A stretch of DNA of 64,000 nt from Sulfitobacter noctilucicola (GTDB lineage: Bacteria > Pseudomonadota > Alphaproteobacteria > Rhodobacterales > Rhodobacteraceae): the NCBI RefSeq assembly GCF_000622385.1, contig NZ_JASD01000008.1:3323168-3387167 (forward strand), read 5' to 3'. Below, piece by piece: positions 32,634 to 42,086 of the stretch (position 1 is the stretch's first letter; each line of letters begins with the position of its first letter). The position numbers were made by a program, and so were the translations under genes. The notes under the pieces are model-generated. The model did no database searches. It worked only from the letters and a program-made list of their open reading frames with translations, and had not been told where the DNA came from.

Positions 32634-32849
32634 GTGTCGCAAAAAGTCATGAATCCGGCGGTAGAAGACATTGACCTTGGCTTTGGGATTGTGCCTGATA
32701 GCCCAAGGGACGCAGACCATATCGTGAAGAGTGTCGAGACAGACACCACCGAATGCTGCGAAACAGGGGGACCGGATACGTATACCTTTGATCCCATCGG
32801 GCAGCCTTTGGCGCGCGCGGAAGCTAATGATGGCCTTTGGCCGATATAA
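32634..32849 (+). CDS. Hypothetical protein, 71 residues, doubtful
   Basis: An open frame of 71 codons (GTG 32634, or ATG 32649) in the 316-base gap between the AraC gene and the transporter. The product is acidic, with two adjacent Cys (ECCET), and resembles nothing I recognise. No clear ribosome-binding site is present. It is not similar to the end of a peptide-binding protein. It may be a small gene upstream of the ABC operon or chance. Confidence 0.3.
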   Translation: MSQKVMNPAVEDIDLGFGIVPDSPRDADHIVKSVETDTTECCETGGPDTYTFDPIGQPLARAEANDGLWPI

Positions 32850-32892
32850 CCGGCGGGGATAAACCCTGCCCAGCCACCAACAGGGGCACTAC

Positions 32893-33978
32893 ATGGGAAT
32901 ATTCATCTTGCGCAGACTGGGCGTGATGTTGCTGACGGCATTGTGCCTGACGTTCATCGTGTTCTGGCTGACCAACCTTTATCCAAACCTTGAAAAGCTC
33001 GCCAAAACCCAAGGCAACTTCCGGATGTCGGATGAAGCTGTTTCATCCTATCTTGGCGATCGCGGCTATCTTCAACCCCTGCCCGTCAAATTCGGTCAGT
33101 GGTTGGGCGTTCTGCCCGGCTGGGAAACCGTGAAAGAAGACGGTACGTCCTTTGGCCGCTGCTATCCCGAAGGCACACCGGAAGGCGAACGCCCTACCCG
33201 TTGTGGTGTTCTTCAGGGCGATTGGGGCTTTTCAACGGTCTTTAAGGATGATGTCGGGCCCACAGTTGCGACGCGGTTGGCGCTGACGGGAAAGCTGATG
33301 CTGTGCGTGCTGTTGCTGATGGTGCCTTCTGCGCTGTTGGTCGGCGTGCTTGCGGGGATGCGCGAAGGATCGAAGCTGGACAGGTCGCTGTCGACGTTTT
33401 CAATCGCGACGACAGCAACACCTGAATATGTTTCCGGCGTCATTTTCATCGCCTTGCTGGCCTCTTCCAAATTCGGATTATCGCCGCTTTTGGCGGATTG
33501 GGGTTGGATAGACAGTAAAACGCTGTTTCGCGGATCTGCCACATCTGCGATGGCGGATGCAAACTTCTGGAATTTCTTCCTGCCGGTGTTGACGATTTCG
33601 CTTTATGGCATGGGATATATCGCGCGGATGACGCGGGCCTCTATGGCCGAGGTTATGACCGCGCAATATATTCGCACGGCGCGCCTTAAGGGTGTGAAGT
33701 TCTCTGATATCGTGCTCAAACACGCATTGCGCAACGCGCTGATTGCGCCTTTCACAGTCATCATGCTGCAAATTCCGTGGCTGTTGAACGGTGTTGTGAT
33801 TGTCGAGACGCTTTTTAACTACAAGGGCTTCGGATGGCTTCTGGTACAGGCCGCAGGCAACAATGACATCGAGCTGCTGTTGGCAGTTTCGGTGGTTTCA
33901 GTCGCCGTGGTTCTGGTGACGCAGCTGATTTCCGATATTGGCTACGTTTATCTCAACCCGCGCATTCGCATCGCTTAA
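32893..33978 (+). CDS. ABC transporter permease, DppB/OppB type
   Basis: An inner-membrane permease of 361 residues with an N-terminal helix (RRLGVMLLTALCLTFIVFWLTNLYP), a periplasmic domain of about 100 residues, and five helices. The coupling motif is VMTAQYIRTARLKGVKFSDIVLKHALRNALI, typical of the peptide/nickel/opine family. AGGGGC precedes the ATG. First of three transporter genes (permease, permease, fused ATPase). Confidence 0.92.
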   Translation: MGIFILRRLGVMLLTALCLTFIVFWLTNLYPNLEKLAKTQGNFRMSDEAVSSYLGDRGYLQPLPVKFGQWLGVLPGWETVKEDGTSFGRCYPEGTPEGERPTRCGVLQGDWGFSTVFKDDVGPTVATRLALTGKLMLCVLLLMVPSALLVGVLAGMREGSKLDRSLSTFSIATTATPEYVSGVIFIALLASSKFGLSPLLADWGWIDSKTLFRGSATSAMADANFWNFFLPVLTISLYGMGYIARMTRASMAEVMTAQYIRTARLKGVKFSDIVLKHALRNALIAPFTVIMLQIPWLLNGVVIVETLFNYKGFGWLLVQAAGNNDIELLLAVSVVSVAVVLVTQLISDIGYVYLNPRIRIA

Positions 33979-33992
33979 GGGAGGGCATCGAC

Positions 33993-35459
33993 ATGGAACC
34001 TTTGACATGGACGGGCTCGCTTTCCGGGCTGAATATTATCTTTCTCGTCGTACTGGGGTTGTTGGCGCTCAGCATCGTGCTGTCGTTGCTGGCGTCACTG
34101 GTGCCGGTATCAGGCAGTCGCGCTGTCAGCTCTGACGGCACGCTTGCTGCTGATCAGGGGGCTACCGGTTTTATCAGTATGATTACAGGCTATCTGTTCT
34201 ATGCCCTGATCGCGCTGGTGCTGGTTTACCTGGTGGGTGGCATCCTGATGGGCACGGGCGCAGGTATCTTTGGCGGTATGGCCCGTCAGTTCCTGCCCGT
34301 CTGGATCAGCCTGATCGTCATTTTCGCCGCCTCCATTACCTACAAGCGCAAGCTGGGCCTTTACGGTAAGCTGTTCGACAGCACCGTTGGCATGATCGGC
34401 TTTGCCATCGTGTTGTTCTGGGTGCTCACCGGTGTCTTTGGCGGTGTCTTCGATATGCTGGTGACGCATGACAGCCTAAGTCAGGTGTCCGGCATGAAGA
34501 ACAAGCTGCCCGGCACGCCGCTGCGCGGCGCGGATGAAGGCGATTACCAATGGTTCTTGCTGGGGGGTGACAACCTTGCACGCGATGTGTTCAGCCGGCT
34601 GATAAAAGGCTCTTGGGTGGTGGTGCAGATCGCACCACTGGCGACGCTCTTTGCCTTTATGGTCGGGATCACACTGGGTCTGCCTGCAGGCTACTACGGC
34701 GGGCGGCTGGATACGGTGCTGTCATTTCTGGCGAACCTCATCCTCGCCTTTCCGGTCATCCTGCTGTTTTACCTGCTGGTCACACCGGAGATCGTGCTGA
34801 CAGGCATTCCGAATTACATGGCGTTGTTCCTTTTTGTCTTTCCGTTGATCTTTGTCGCGATCCTGCTGAATTCGAGGTTCTACACCCAACCATCGCTGCG
34901 AACGCCGCTATTGATCGTAGTGCTTGGTATTCTTGGATGGCTTTATCTCTCGCTGGTAAGCACCAATGGCGCAATCGTCGAAACGGACACTTACCGTTTG
35001 CCCGGCCTGCCCGCTTTCCTGGACGGGTTCGATATTGATGCCGGTGTTCTTGTGGTCTTTGTATCGGTGGTCTTTGTGAACTCGCCTACGGTCTTTCGTA
35101 TCGTCCGGGGCTTGGCGCTCGACATCAAGACGCGCGACTACGTGGCCGCGGCCCAAACGCGTGGCGAAGGGCCTTGGTATATCATGTTGTGGGAAATTCT
35201 GCCCAATGCGCGTGGCCCGCTGATCGTCGATTTCTGTTTGCGGATTGGCTACACCACGATCCTTCTTGGAACCCTGGGCTTTTTTGGCCTCGGGCTGGAA
35301 TCGGAAAGTCCTGATTGGGGGTCAACGATCAACGCGGGACGGCGCCTGTTGTCGCTTTATCCACATGCGGCGATCGCCCCTGCTCTGGCTTTGCTGAGTT
35401 TGGTCCTTGGGTTGAACTTGCTGGCAGATGGCCTTCGCGAGGAATCACTGCGGGATTGA
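33993..35459 (+). CDS. ABC transporter permease, DppC/OppC type, enlarged
   Basis: A permease of 488 residues, against about 300 for DppC. The usual DppC core begins near residue 185 (LLGGDNLARDVFSRLIKGSWVVV), with the coupling region AAAQTRGEGPWYIMLWEILPNARGPLIV near residue 390. The extra 180 N-terminal residues add several helices, and another hydrophobic insertion sits in the core (about residues 270-345). It starts 14 bases after the first permease. The substrate class (peptide, opine or sugar oligomer) is unresolved. Confidence 0.9.
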   Translation: MEPLTWTGSLSGLNIIFLVVLGLLALSIVLSLLASLVPVSGSRAVSSDGTLAADQGATGFISMITGYLFYALIALVLVYLVGGILMGTGAGIFGGMARQFLPVWISLIVIFAASITYKRKLGLYGKLFDSTVGMIGFAIVLFWVLTGVFGGVFDMLVTHDSLSQVSGMKNKLPGTPLRGADEGDYQWFLLGGDNLARDVFSRLIKGSWVVVQIAPLATLFAFMVGITLGLPAGYYGGRLDTVLSFLANLILAFPVILLFYLLVTPEIVLTGIPNYMALFLFVFPLIFVAILLNSRFYTQPSLRTPLLIVVLGILGWLYLSLVSTNGAIVETDTYRLPGLPAFLDGFDIDAGVLVVFVSVVFVNSPTVFRIVRGLALDIKTRDYVAAAQTRGEGPWYIMLWEILPNARGPLIVDFCLRIGYTTILLGTLGFFGLGLESESPDWGSTINAGRRLLSLYPHAAIAPALALLSLVLGLNLLADGLREESLRD

Positions 35460-35471
35460 TGTTGTGTTGTT

Positions 35472-35495
35472 CGGGGCTTTGCCCCGGACCCCGGA
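35472..35495. repeat. GC-rich hairpin repeat CGGGGCTTTGCCCCG
   Basis: The palindrome CGGGGCTTTGCCCCG followed by GACCCCGG lies in the 92-base gap between the second permease and the ATPase gene. This resembles a short dispersed intergenic hairpin common in alphaproteobacteria; only one copy is visible here, so repeat status rests on general knowledge. It may attenuate or stabilise the mRNA between the two cistrons. Confidence 0.5.
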
Positions 35496-35551
35496 ATTTA
35501 AGGGCCGAGTGAAGAGACACTCTTTGCAGGTGGCCCGAGGAGAAGAAACCA

Positions 35552-37642
35552 ATGGTTAAAGAAGCATATGACGGGCCGATTTTAGAGATCGACAAGCTGT
35601 CGATTTCATTTTTCACACGGTTACGCGAAATTCCTGCGGTGATGGATTTCTCGGCCTCCGTCATGCCCGGCGAAGCGCTGGGACTGGTTGGAGAAAGCGG
35701 ATGCGGGAAATCCACTGTGGCGCTGGGCGTGATGCAGGATCTGGGCAAGAACGGGCGCATCGTTGGCGGATCGATCAAGTTCAAGGGGCGTGATCTGGGC
35801 GAGATGTCCGATGAAGAGCTGCGCGACATTCGTGGGTCCGAGATTGCGATGATCTATCAAGAGCCGATGGCATCGCTGAACCCTGCGATGAAGATCGGTA
35901 AGCAGTTGATGGAAGTCCCAATGATCCATGCGGGCATGTCTGAAAAAGACGCCTATGACCGCGCTTTGATGGTGGTCACGGATGTAAAGCTGCCCGACCC
36001 GAAACGGATTTTGAATTCCTTTCCGCATCAACTGTCCGGCGGCCAACAGCAGCGCATCGTGATCGCCATGGCGCTCATGTCGGAGCCGTCTTTGCTTATT
36101 CTCGATGAACCAACTACTGCGCTGGACGTGACGGTTGAAGCGGCGGTTGTGGAACTGGTCAAGGATTTGGGAAAGAAGTATGGCACTTCGATGCTCTTCA
36201 TTAGCCACAACCTTGGTTTGGTGTTGGAGACCTGTGACCGGATTTGTGTGATGTATTCAGGCGAAGCGGTTGAGCGCGGTAGCATCGAAGATGTGTTTGA
36301 CGAAATGCAGCACCCCTACACCCAGGCGCTTTTCCGTTCGATCCCGCTGCCCGGTGCTGACAAAAACGCGCGGCCGCTTGTTGCGATCCCCGGCAACTTT
36401 CCCTTGCCCCATGAACGGCCACCGGGATGTAACTTCGGGCCGCGCTGCGATTACTTTCAGGCGGGCCGCTGTGATCAGGGTGTGATTCCGATGGCTGTCA
36501 TTGATGGAAACGACCGCCACCACACCCGCTGCCTGCGCTATGATGAGATCGACTGGAATGCCCCGATGGAGTTGGCGGATGTCAAAACAAAGGGCGAGGT
36601 CGGTGACGTTGTCCTCAAGATGGACAAGCTCAAGAAATATTATCAAGTGGCGGCAAATGCCATGTTTGGCGGGGGCAGCACCAAAGTGGTGAAAGCCAAC
36701 GAAGAGCTGACGTTCGAGGCGCGCGAGAGCGAAACGCTGGCAATTGTGGGAGAATCCGGTTGCGGTAAATCCACCTTTGCCAAGGTCCTGATGGGGCTTG
36801 AGACCGCGACCGAAGGCCAAATTCTGCTGGATAATCAGGAAATCGGGAATGTCCCGATCGAGCAGCGTACAACCAAAAACGTGGCTGACGTTCAGATGGT
36901 TTTCCAAAACCCCTTTGACACGTTGAACCCGTCGATGACGGTGGGACGCCAGATCATTCGTGCGCTCGAAATCTTCAAGATTGGCAAAAACGAGGCCGAA
37001 CGGAAAAAGCGGATGCTGGAGCTGTTGGACCTTGTAAAGCTCCCGCGAGAATTCGCCAATCGTATGCCAAGACAATTGTCCGGGGGTCAGAAACAGCGTG
37101 TTGGCATTGCGCGTGCCTTTGCCGGTGATGCGCGGATCGTAGTGGCGGATGAACCTGTATCGGCGCTTGATGTGTCGGTGCAAGCTGCTGTCACCGATCT
37201 GCTGATGGAGATCCAGCGCGAGCAAAAGACGACCCTGCTGTTTATCAGCCACGACCTGTCCATCGTCCGCTATCTCAGTGACCGTGTGATGGTTATGTAT
37301 CTGGGCCACGTGGTTGAGCTGGGAAGTACGGATCAGGTGTTCAGCCCCCCCTATCATCCCTATACCGAAGCACTTTTGTCGGCGGTTCCGATCGCCGACA
37401 CTTCGGTGAAGAAAAAGCACATCGTTCTGGAGGGCGACATTCCGTCTGCCATGAACCCGCCTCCTGGTTGCCCTTTCCAGACGCGGTGTCGCTGGAAGTC
37501 CGAAGTGCCGGGCGGACTGTGTGAAAAGGAAGTGCCACCAATTCGTATGGTAGCCGACGGGCATCAGCTGAAATGCCATCTTAGCGACGAAAAACTCAAC
37601 GAGATGGAGCCAGTCATCGAAGTAGGTGTCGCGGCGGAGTGA
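35552..37642 (+). CDS. Fused two-domain ABC transporter ATPase (DppD-DppF type)
   Basis: A protein of 696 residues carrying two complete nucleotide-binding domains. Domain 1: Walker A GESGCGKS at residue 47, signature LSGGQQQR, Walker B ILDEPTTALD. Domain 2: Walker A GESGCGKS at about residue 400, signature LSGGQKQR, Walker B VADEPVSALD. Each ends with the oligopeptide-transporter C-terminal Cys motif (PPGCNFGPRC; PPGCPFQTRC). It powers the two permeases upstream. AGGAGAAG precedes the ATG. A terminator follows directly. Confidence 0.95.
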   Translation: MVKEAYDGPILEIDKLSISFFTRLREIPAVMDFSASVMPGEALGLVGESGCGKSTVALGVMQDLGKNGRIVGGSIKFKGRDLGEMSDEELRDIRGSEIAMIYQEPMASLNPAMKIGKQLMEVPMIHAGMSEKDAYDRALMVVTDVKLPDPKRILNSFPHQLSGGQQQRIVIAMALMSEPSLLILDEPTTALDVTVEAAVVELVKDLGKKYGTSMLFISHNLGLVLETCDRICVMYSGEAVERGSIEDVFDEMQHPYTQALFRSIPLPGADKNARPLVAIPGNFPLPHERPPGCNFGPRCDYFQAGRCDQGVIPMAVIDGNDRHHTRCLRYDEIDWNAPMELADVKTKGEVGDVVLKMDKLKKYYQVAANAMFGGGSTKVVKANEELTFEARESETLAIVGESGCGKSTFAKVLMGLETATEGQILLDNQEIGNVPIEQRTTKNVADVQMVFQNPFDTLNPSMTVGRQIIRALEIFKIGKNEAERKKRMLELLDLVKLPREFANRMPRQLSGGQKQRVGIARAFAGDARIVVADEPVSALDVSVQAAVTDLLMEIQREQKTTLLFISHDLSIVRYLSDRVMVMYLGHVVELGSTDQVFSPPYHPYTEALLSAVPIADTSVKKKHIVLEGDIPSAMNPPPGCPFQTRCRWKSEVPGGLCEKEVPPIRMVADGHQLKCHLSDEKLNEMEPVIEVGVAAE

Positions 37643-37644
37643 AC

Positions 37645-37684
37645 AAAAAAAAAGCGCGACACCGTCAGGTGCCGCGCTTTTTGC
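37645..37684. terminator. Bidirectional intrinsic terminator
   Basis: Stem AAAGCGCG-x-CACC / GGTG-x-CGCGCTTT with loop GTCA, flanked by an A run and a T run. It ends the ABC transporter operon on the plus strand and the 174-residue secreted-protein gene on the minus strand. Confidence 0.88.
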
Positions 37685-37699
37685 CGAATGGGATTAAGC

Positions 37700-38224
37700 T
37701 TAGTTAGAGCCTTTGAGGCCTTCGTCATTGATCGAACCGTAGTTTTTGGCCACGTCTGCAGCAAATGCGTCGATCATTGCATTGTAGAAGTCGTCCACAG
37801 AGGGCGCGATGCCCACGTACCCATCTGGTACGGATGTCAGATCAGTCACCGCGACGATGTTGATCGGGAAGGATTTACCGCCGATACCGGTCACTGTGTC
37901 GATGGCTACTACACCTTCCATCTGGTTAAACTCTGTTGAATCCGGCAGAATGGTGTCCCCATCCAGCGCCAGTTTGCGGATATCAACGCGGATCACCGGA
38001 TCGTTGGGGCTGTCGCTCATCGGGATCAGTTTTGCGATTGCAACTTCGACGTCCTGCGTGATGCCGGGGAACATTTCCATCGCGTTGGTATCTTCTGCGG
38101 CGTTGTAGGATGCGTCGACGCTGATGTCAGACGCCGGGTCCATCTCTGCAGCGTATGCTGTACCTGTGAGAGCGATAAGGCTTACCGATGCGGCAAGTGT
38201 GAAGTTCTTGAACATATTAGACAT
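37700..38224 (-). CDS. Secreted protein of unknown function
   Basis: A protein of 174 residues with a clean signal peptide (MSNMFKNFTLAASVSLIALT...AYA, cleavage near residue 26). The mature part is acidic, with few basic residues and no Cys, and shows no domain I recognise. Asp/Thr-rich segments and PGITQDVEVAIAKLIPM suggest a small soluble periplasmic or exported protein. It is monocistronic, with a terminator after the stop. Confidence 0.7.
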   Translation of the reverse strand: MSNMFKNFTLAASVSLIALTGTAYAAEMDPASDISVDASYNAAEDTNAMEMFPGITQDVEVAIAKLIPMSDSPNDPVIRVDIRKLALDGDTILPDSTEFNQMEGVVAIDTVTGIGGKSFPINIVAVTDLTSVPDGYVGIAPSVDDFYNAMIDAFAADVAKNYGSINDEGLKGSN

Positions 38225-38362
38225 TTTGTTCCGTCCTTGTCATTTCTGCCGAACAGATCTTCCGTTCGGCTTGGCTGACAGGGTAACGTGCCGGCGGTCC
38301 GTAATGTTCCACGGCTTTTCCAAATCTTTCTCGGGCAAAGCCAAATTTGCCGTCAGATCAGG

Positions 38363-38977
38363 CTAGTTTCCGCCGATGATCCGTACGTAGTTTCGCGTTT
38401 CTTTATAAGGTGGCACGCCGCCGTGCTTTTTAACGGCACCGGGACCCGCGTTATACGCGGCCAACGCAAGCTTCCATGTCCCGAAAGTGCGGTACTGCTG
38501 TTTAAGATAACGCGCACCCCCTTCGAGGTTCTGTTGGGGGTCTGTCGGGTCGACCCGCAAAAGCTTGGCCGTGGCAGGCATCAACTGCGCAAGGCCGATG
38601 GCCCCGGCATGGCTGATCGCTTTGTGGTTCCAGTTGCTTTCCTGCTGCACCAGCCGCAAGAACAAATCGACCGGCACACCATGACGGGTCGCCGCTTTCT
38701 TTGCCAATGTCAAAAACTGGCCTTTGTATTTGCCGCGATATTTCGGCGACTGCCAGTTTGCTTGCGTATCCCACTTTGTGGGCGTGACCACCTTGGGTGG
38801 TTGCAGGCGGATCGAGCCTGAGTACTGCTTGGATGCACGTGAATCCAGCAGCTTGGATTGCGACTTGAACAAAGATGTCCGGCTTTTTGACGAAAGGGTG
38901 TCTGCCTGGGCAGATGCGACCGGGCAAATTGCAATACTGACCGCGACTATGGCCGCTGCTGCACGTGTTCCAAACAT
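38363..38977 (-). CDS. Lytic murein transglycosylase, SLT type
   Basis: A protein of 204 residues with a signal peptide (residues 1-26, ending ASAQA). The SLT lysozyme-like domain covers about 85-200: catalytic Glu in [24 protein letters not shown], then [10 protein letters not shown] and [19 protein letters not shown]. It cleaves peptidoglycan glycan strands with anhydro-muramic product. Divergent from ssb. Confidence 0.92.
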   Translation of the reverse strand: MFGTRAAAAIVAVSIAICPVASAQADTLSSKSRTSLFKSQSKLLDSRASKQYSGSIRLQPPKVVTPTKWDTQANWQSPKYRGKYKGQFLTLAKKAATRHGVPVDLFLRLVQQESNWNHKAISHAGAIGLAQLMPATAKLLRVDPTDPQQNLEGGARYLKQQYRTFGTWKLALAAYNAGPGAVKKHGGVPPYKETRNYVRIIGGN

Positions 38978-39195
38978 ACTAATCGATGCCTCTGCCGTTT
39001 AATTGCGCGTGGTATACCATATATTGTGGGCCGGACCAGCCTTTGATTATGGCCGGCGGAATAAGGGAAATACAGGGAAACGCTTCGTTAAGCATGGTCC
39101 GGCCATGGTTGGGGCGATATAACGACCCAACGCGACGGGCCGACCGGATTCGGAAGGCTGCCGTTGCAAGGTTTAAAGACACTGACGGGGGAAAT

Positions 39196-39708
39196 ATGGC
39201 TGGCTCAGTAAACAAGGTGATCCTAATCGGCAATCTCGGCCGCGACCCTGAGGTCCGGTCGTTCCAGAACGGTGGCAAGGTCTGCAATCTGCGGATTGCG
39301 ACGTCCGAAAACTGGAAAGACAAGAACACCGGAGAGCGACGCGAAAAGACTGAATGGCATTCGGTCGCGATCTTCAACGAGGGGCTTGTGCGGATCGCCG
39401 AACAGTACCTCAAAAAAGGGTCCAAGGTTTATATCGAAGGCCAGTTGCAGACGCGCAAATGGCAAGACCAGTCCGGTCAGGACCGCTATTCCACCGAAGT
39501 CGTGCTGCAAGGTTTCAACGGCACACTGACCATGCTCGACGGGCGTGATGGTGGCGGTTCCGGTGGTGGCGGCGGCTATGGTGGTGGCGGCGGCGGTGAC
39601 TACGGCGGCGGATATGACAGCGGCCAGGGTGGCGGCTATGACAGCGGGCCAAGCGGTCCTTCGGGCGGTGGTTCCTCACGCGATCTGGATGATGAAATCC
39701 CGTTCTGA
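39196..39708 (+). CDS. ssb: Single-stranded DNA-binding protein
   Basis: SSB, 170 residues, start [19 protein letters not shown] at 39196 after GGGGGAAAT; the open frame upstream to 38986 is not coding. The OB fold covers residues 1-112, then a Gly-rich linker with Tyr/Asp (about 113-160), then the acidic tip DDEIPF that recruits replication partners. Its end overlaps a broken GNAT gene by about 17 bases in another frame. Confidence 0.97.
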   Translation: MAGSVNKVILIGNLGRDPEVRSFQNGGKVCNLRIATSENWKDKNTGERREKTEWHSVAIFNEGLVRIAEQYLKKGSKVYIEGQLQTRKWQDQSGQDRYSTEVVLQGFNGTLTMLDGRDGGGSGGGGGYGGGGGGDYGGGYDSGQGGGYDSGPSGPSGGGSSRDLDDEIPF

Positions 39709-40135
39709 TGCAGATGTGCGTGTGCTGGTCCCTTCGGACGCAGTGCAGGCAATCGAGCTGTACAACGAACTCACTGTCGGCCCGCCAGCGCGCGGGCCGG
39801 ATGCATTTGAGACAGTGATTTCCCATCAGGGCACGCAGGTGTTCGGCTCCTTCGAGTAAAACACCCTCGCCGCGATGGTGACGCTGCATCTGTTACCAAA
39901 TGTGGTTTGGGACGCACGCCCTTATGGCTTGATCGAAAACGTAGTGACCCGCGCCAGCCTGCAGAGGCGGGGCCACGGCCGACGTGCGATGCAGGCCGCA
40001 TTGGATGCAGCGTGGCGGGCAAATGCCTACAAGGTCATGCTGATGACCGGTCAGGCGCGCGACGCCACAGGGTTTTATGAAAGCCTCGGATTCTCAGCGA
40101 AAGACAAATTCGCGATGGTCATTCGCAAGGCGTGA
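39692..40135 (+). pseudogene. GNAT-family acetyltransferase interrupted by an in-frame stop
   Basis: Translating frame 39692-40135 gives one GNAT acetyltransferase of about 147 residues broken by a single TAA at 39857-39859: the first part ends THQGTQVFGSFE-like text and the second resumes NTLAAMVTLHLLPNV, then the acetyl-CoA loop QRRGHGRRAMQAAL and the C-terminal GFYESLGFSAKDKF. Both halves stay in the same frame with no indel, so one base change explains it. A restart at ATG 39875 would lack the N-terminal strands. A sequencing error or very recent mutation is possible. Confidence 0.75.
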
Positions 40136-40153
40136 AGCATTCAGACGATCGGT

Positions 40154-41266
40154 TTACCTGTCGTGCAGCGCATCGCGGAGGACGTCCAGAACCAAGGGCT
40201 GAGGCACCTCACCGGTCACAAACGCATCGCCGATGCCCCGTGCAAGGATAAAGCGCAGCTCCCCTGCGACCACCTTCTTGTCCTGTCCCATAAGCGTCAG
40301 CAGCGCCTCTGCATCAGGCAGGTCCCCGTCAATATCGCGCAGATCGGTTTTCATGCCCATCGCCTTGAGGTGTGCACGTACGCGGCTGGGGTCTTCCTGC
40401 GCGCACAGACCCATGCGTGCGGACAGCTCGAACGCAAGCGCACACCCGACTGCAACACCTTCGCCGTGCAAAAGCCTGTCGCCGTATCCAGTGGCGGTTT
40501 CAAGCGCGTGTCCGAAGGTATGGCCGAGGTTCAGCAAAGCGCGGTCGCCCTGCTCTGTCTCGTCGCGCATCACAATGTCTGCTTTCATCTGAACGGAGCG
40601 GCGCACGGCCTCGATCCGCGCGGCCATGTCTCCCGCAGCCAAAGCAGGTCCCTGCTCTTCCAGCCATTCAAAGAAGTGCGCATCCCCCAGCAAACCGTAT
40701 TTGACCACCTCGCCATATCCAGCCAGAAAATCACGCGGTGTCAACGTGCCCAAAAGTGCGGTATCCGCCAACACCAGCATGGGCTGATGAAACGCCCCGA
40801 TCAGGTTTTTGCCTTGTCGGGCGTTTATGCCGGTCTTGCCGCCGACAGAGCTGTCCACCTGTGCCAGCAAAGACGTCGGGATCTGCACAAAACGAACACC
40901 GCGGCGCAGTACGGCGGCGGCAAATCCAACCAGATCCCCGATGACACCGCCGCCAAATGCCACGACGATATCGCCCCGCTCAACCTGCGCATCCAATAAC
41001 CAGTCCACGCAGCGCTCAAGCTGCGGCCAGCTCTTGGTCCCTTCGCCCGCAGGCAGGCTCATTGCGTCACTGTCGATACCGGAGGTCCGCAGGCCCGACT
41101 GCAGCGCCTCAAGGTGCAAGACGCCAACAGTCTCGTCGGTGATGATCGCAACCTTGGGACGCTTGAGAAAGGGTGCGATGTGCGCGCCTGCATCTGCAAG
41201 AAGTCCCGCGCCGATGCGCACCTCGTATTCCCGACCGGGCAGGTTGACGGCGACGGTCTCAATCAT
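40154..41266 (-). CDS. aroB: 3-dehydroquinate synthase
   Basis: AroB, 370 residues, second step of the shikimate pathway, NAD- and metal-dependent. GGGVIGDLVGFAAAVLRRGV and SVGGKTGINARQGKNLIG are the cofactor and substrate blocks; the metal His residues are in LNLGHTFGHALE and LLHGEGVAVG. Its ATG overlaps the aroK stop (ATGA). Convergent with the broken GNAT gene. Confidence 0.98.
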   Translation of the reverse strand: MIETVAVNLPGREYEVRIGAGLLADAGAHIAPFLKRPKVAIITDETVGVLHLEALQSGLRTSGIDSDAMSLPAGEGTKSWPQLERCVDWLLDAQVERGDIVVAFGGGVIGDLVGFAAAVLRRGVRFVQIPTSLLAQVDSSVGGKTGINARQGKNLIGAFHQPMLVLADTALLGTLTPRDFLAGYGEVVKYGLLGDAHFFEWLEEQGPALAAGDMAARIEAVRRSVQMKADIVMRDETEQGDRALLNLGHTFGHALETATGYGDRLLHGEGVAVGCALAFELSARMGLCAQEDPSRVRAHLKAMGMKTDLRDIDGDLPDAEALLTLMGQDKKVVAGELRFILARGIGDAFVTGEVPQPLVLDVLRDALHDR

Positions 41267-41856
41267 TGGTATTGCTCCAGTACATCAGGGCGTTGCAACA
41301 GAGCCTCAATCACCCTGTCTGCCATGGCATCAATGCTTAGGGACGGATCGCTTGGCACCGAAAGGTCAGCCTGCTGATAAAGCGGTGTGCGCGTGTCATA
41401 AAGCGCGGCAAGTGTCGCCTTGGGATCGCTTGTGCGCAACAATGGTCGGGTATTTTTATGCTTCACGCGGTTCCACAACAGTTCAAGATCCGCGTTCAAC
41501 CAGACGGATACGCCACGTTGGGAGATCAGCTCGCGGTTTTGCTTTGCCAGAAACGCACCGCCGCCCGTCGACAGGATACCGCGCTCGCTGTCCAGCAAAC
41601 GGGCGATGACTTCTGTCTCGCGCTTTCGGAAAAACGCCTCGCCATCACGGTCAAAGATTTCCGGTACGCTGAGATTTGCGGCGACTTCGATTTCGTGGTC
41701 GCTGTCAAGAAACGGCACCCGCAGTTTCGCGGCCAAAGCGCGGCCCACAGCCGTCTTGCCAGCCCCCATCATGCCAACCATGACGACCGTTTTCCTGAGC
41801 CTGTAAGACGGGGCTGACCCACCGTCATCGGCCATGCTTTGCTCAAATTCACTCAT
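41263..41856 (-). CDS. aroK: Shikimate kinase
   Basis: AroK, 197 residues. The P-loop MGAGKTAVGRALA follows a 25-residue polar lead; the shikimate-binding text LDSDHEIE, GGGAF and RPLL is present. The start is taken at ATG 41856 (MSEFEQSMADD); an ATG eight codons later is also possible, and the open frame to 41931 overlaps the divergent promoter. Coupled to aroB by a 4-base overlap. Confidence 0.96.
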   Translation of the reverse strand: MSEFEQSMADDGGSAPSYRLRKTVVMVGMMGAGKTAVGRALAAKLRVPFLDSDHEIEVAANLSVPEIFDRDGEAFFRKRETEVIARLLDSERGILSTGGGAFLAKQNRELISQRGVSVWLNADLELLWNRVKHKNTRPLLRTSDPKATLAALYDTRTPLYQQADLSVPSDPSLSIDAMADRVIEALLQRPDVLEQYQ

Positions 41857-41936
41857 TTTTATCTGAATGACGTGATCTTGCCGAAAAGGCCATATATAGA
41901 TTGCATAACAAAACACGAAATTGGCAGGCAAGCTTC

Positions 41937-42086
41937 ATGGGCAGACTTCTTAAAGCACTGATTTTCCTCTTGGTTGTGGGGTTTGTCGGGCTTGTGGGCT
42001 ATGCCTACGTCGGACCGTTTTTTGGTGCCGAATTTGCTCCCGCCCAAGTTGAAATGCGACAACCTGTAACGCTGGAGACAGATTGA
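41937..42086 (+). CDS. Small membrane-anchored protein, 49 residues
   Basis: A protein of 49 residues: MGRLLKALIFLLVVGFVGLVGYAYVG is one membrane helix after a short basic start, then a polar tail of about 22 residues. It is directly followed (TGA then ATG) by the 524-residue protein gene, so both are made from one message. Function unknown; likely a partner of the next gene in the inner membrane. Confidence 0.7.
   Translation: MGRLLKALIFLLVVGFVGLVGYAYVGPFFGAEFAPAQVEMRQPVTLETD

Noticed and set aside
36257..37579. Minus-strand open frame of 440 codons opposite the fused ABC ATPase
   Set aside because: His- and Gln-rich shadow of the strongly supported plus-strand gene; no ribosome-binding site or recognised motif.
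38986..39195. N-terminal extension of ssb
   Set aside because: The frame is open but covers the promoter region shared with the transglycosylase gene; SSB similarity and a ribosome-binding site begin at 39196.
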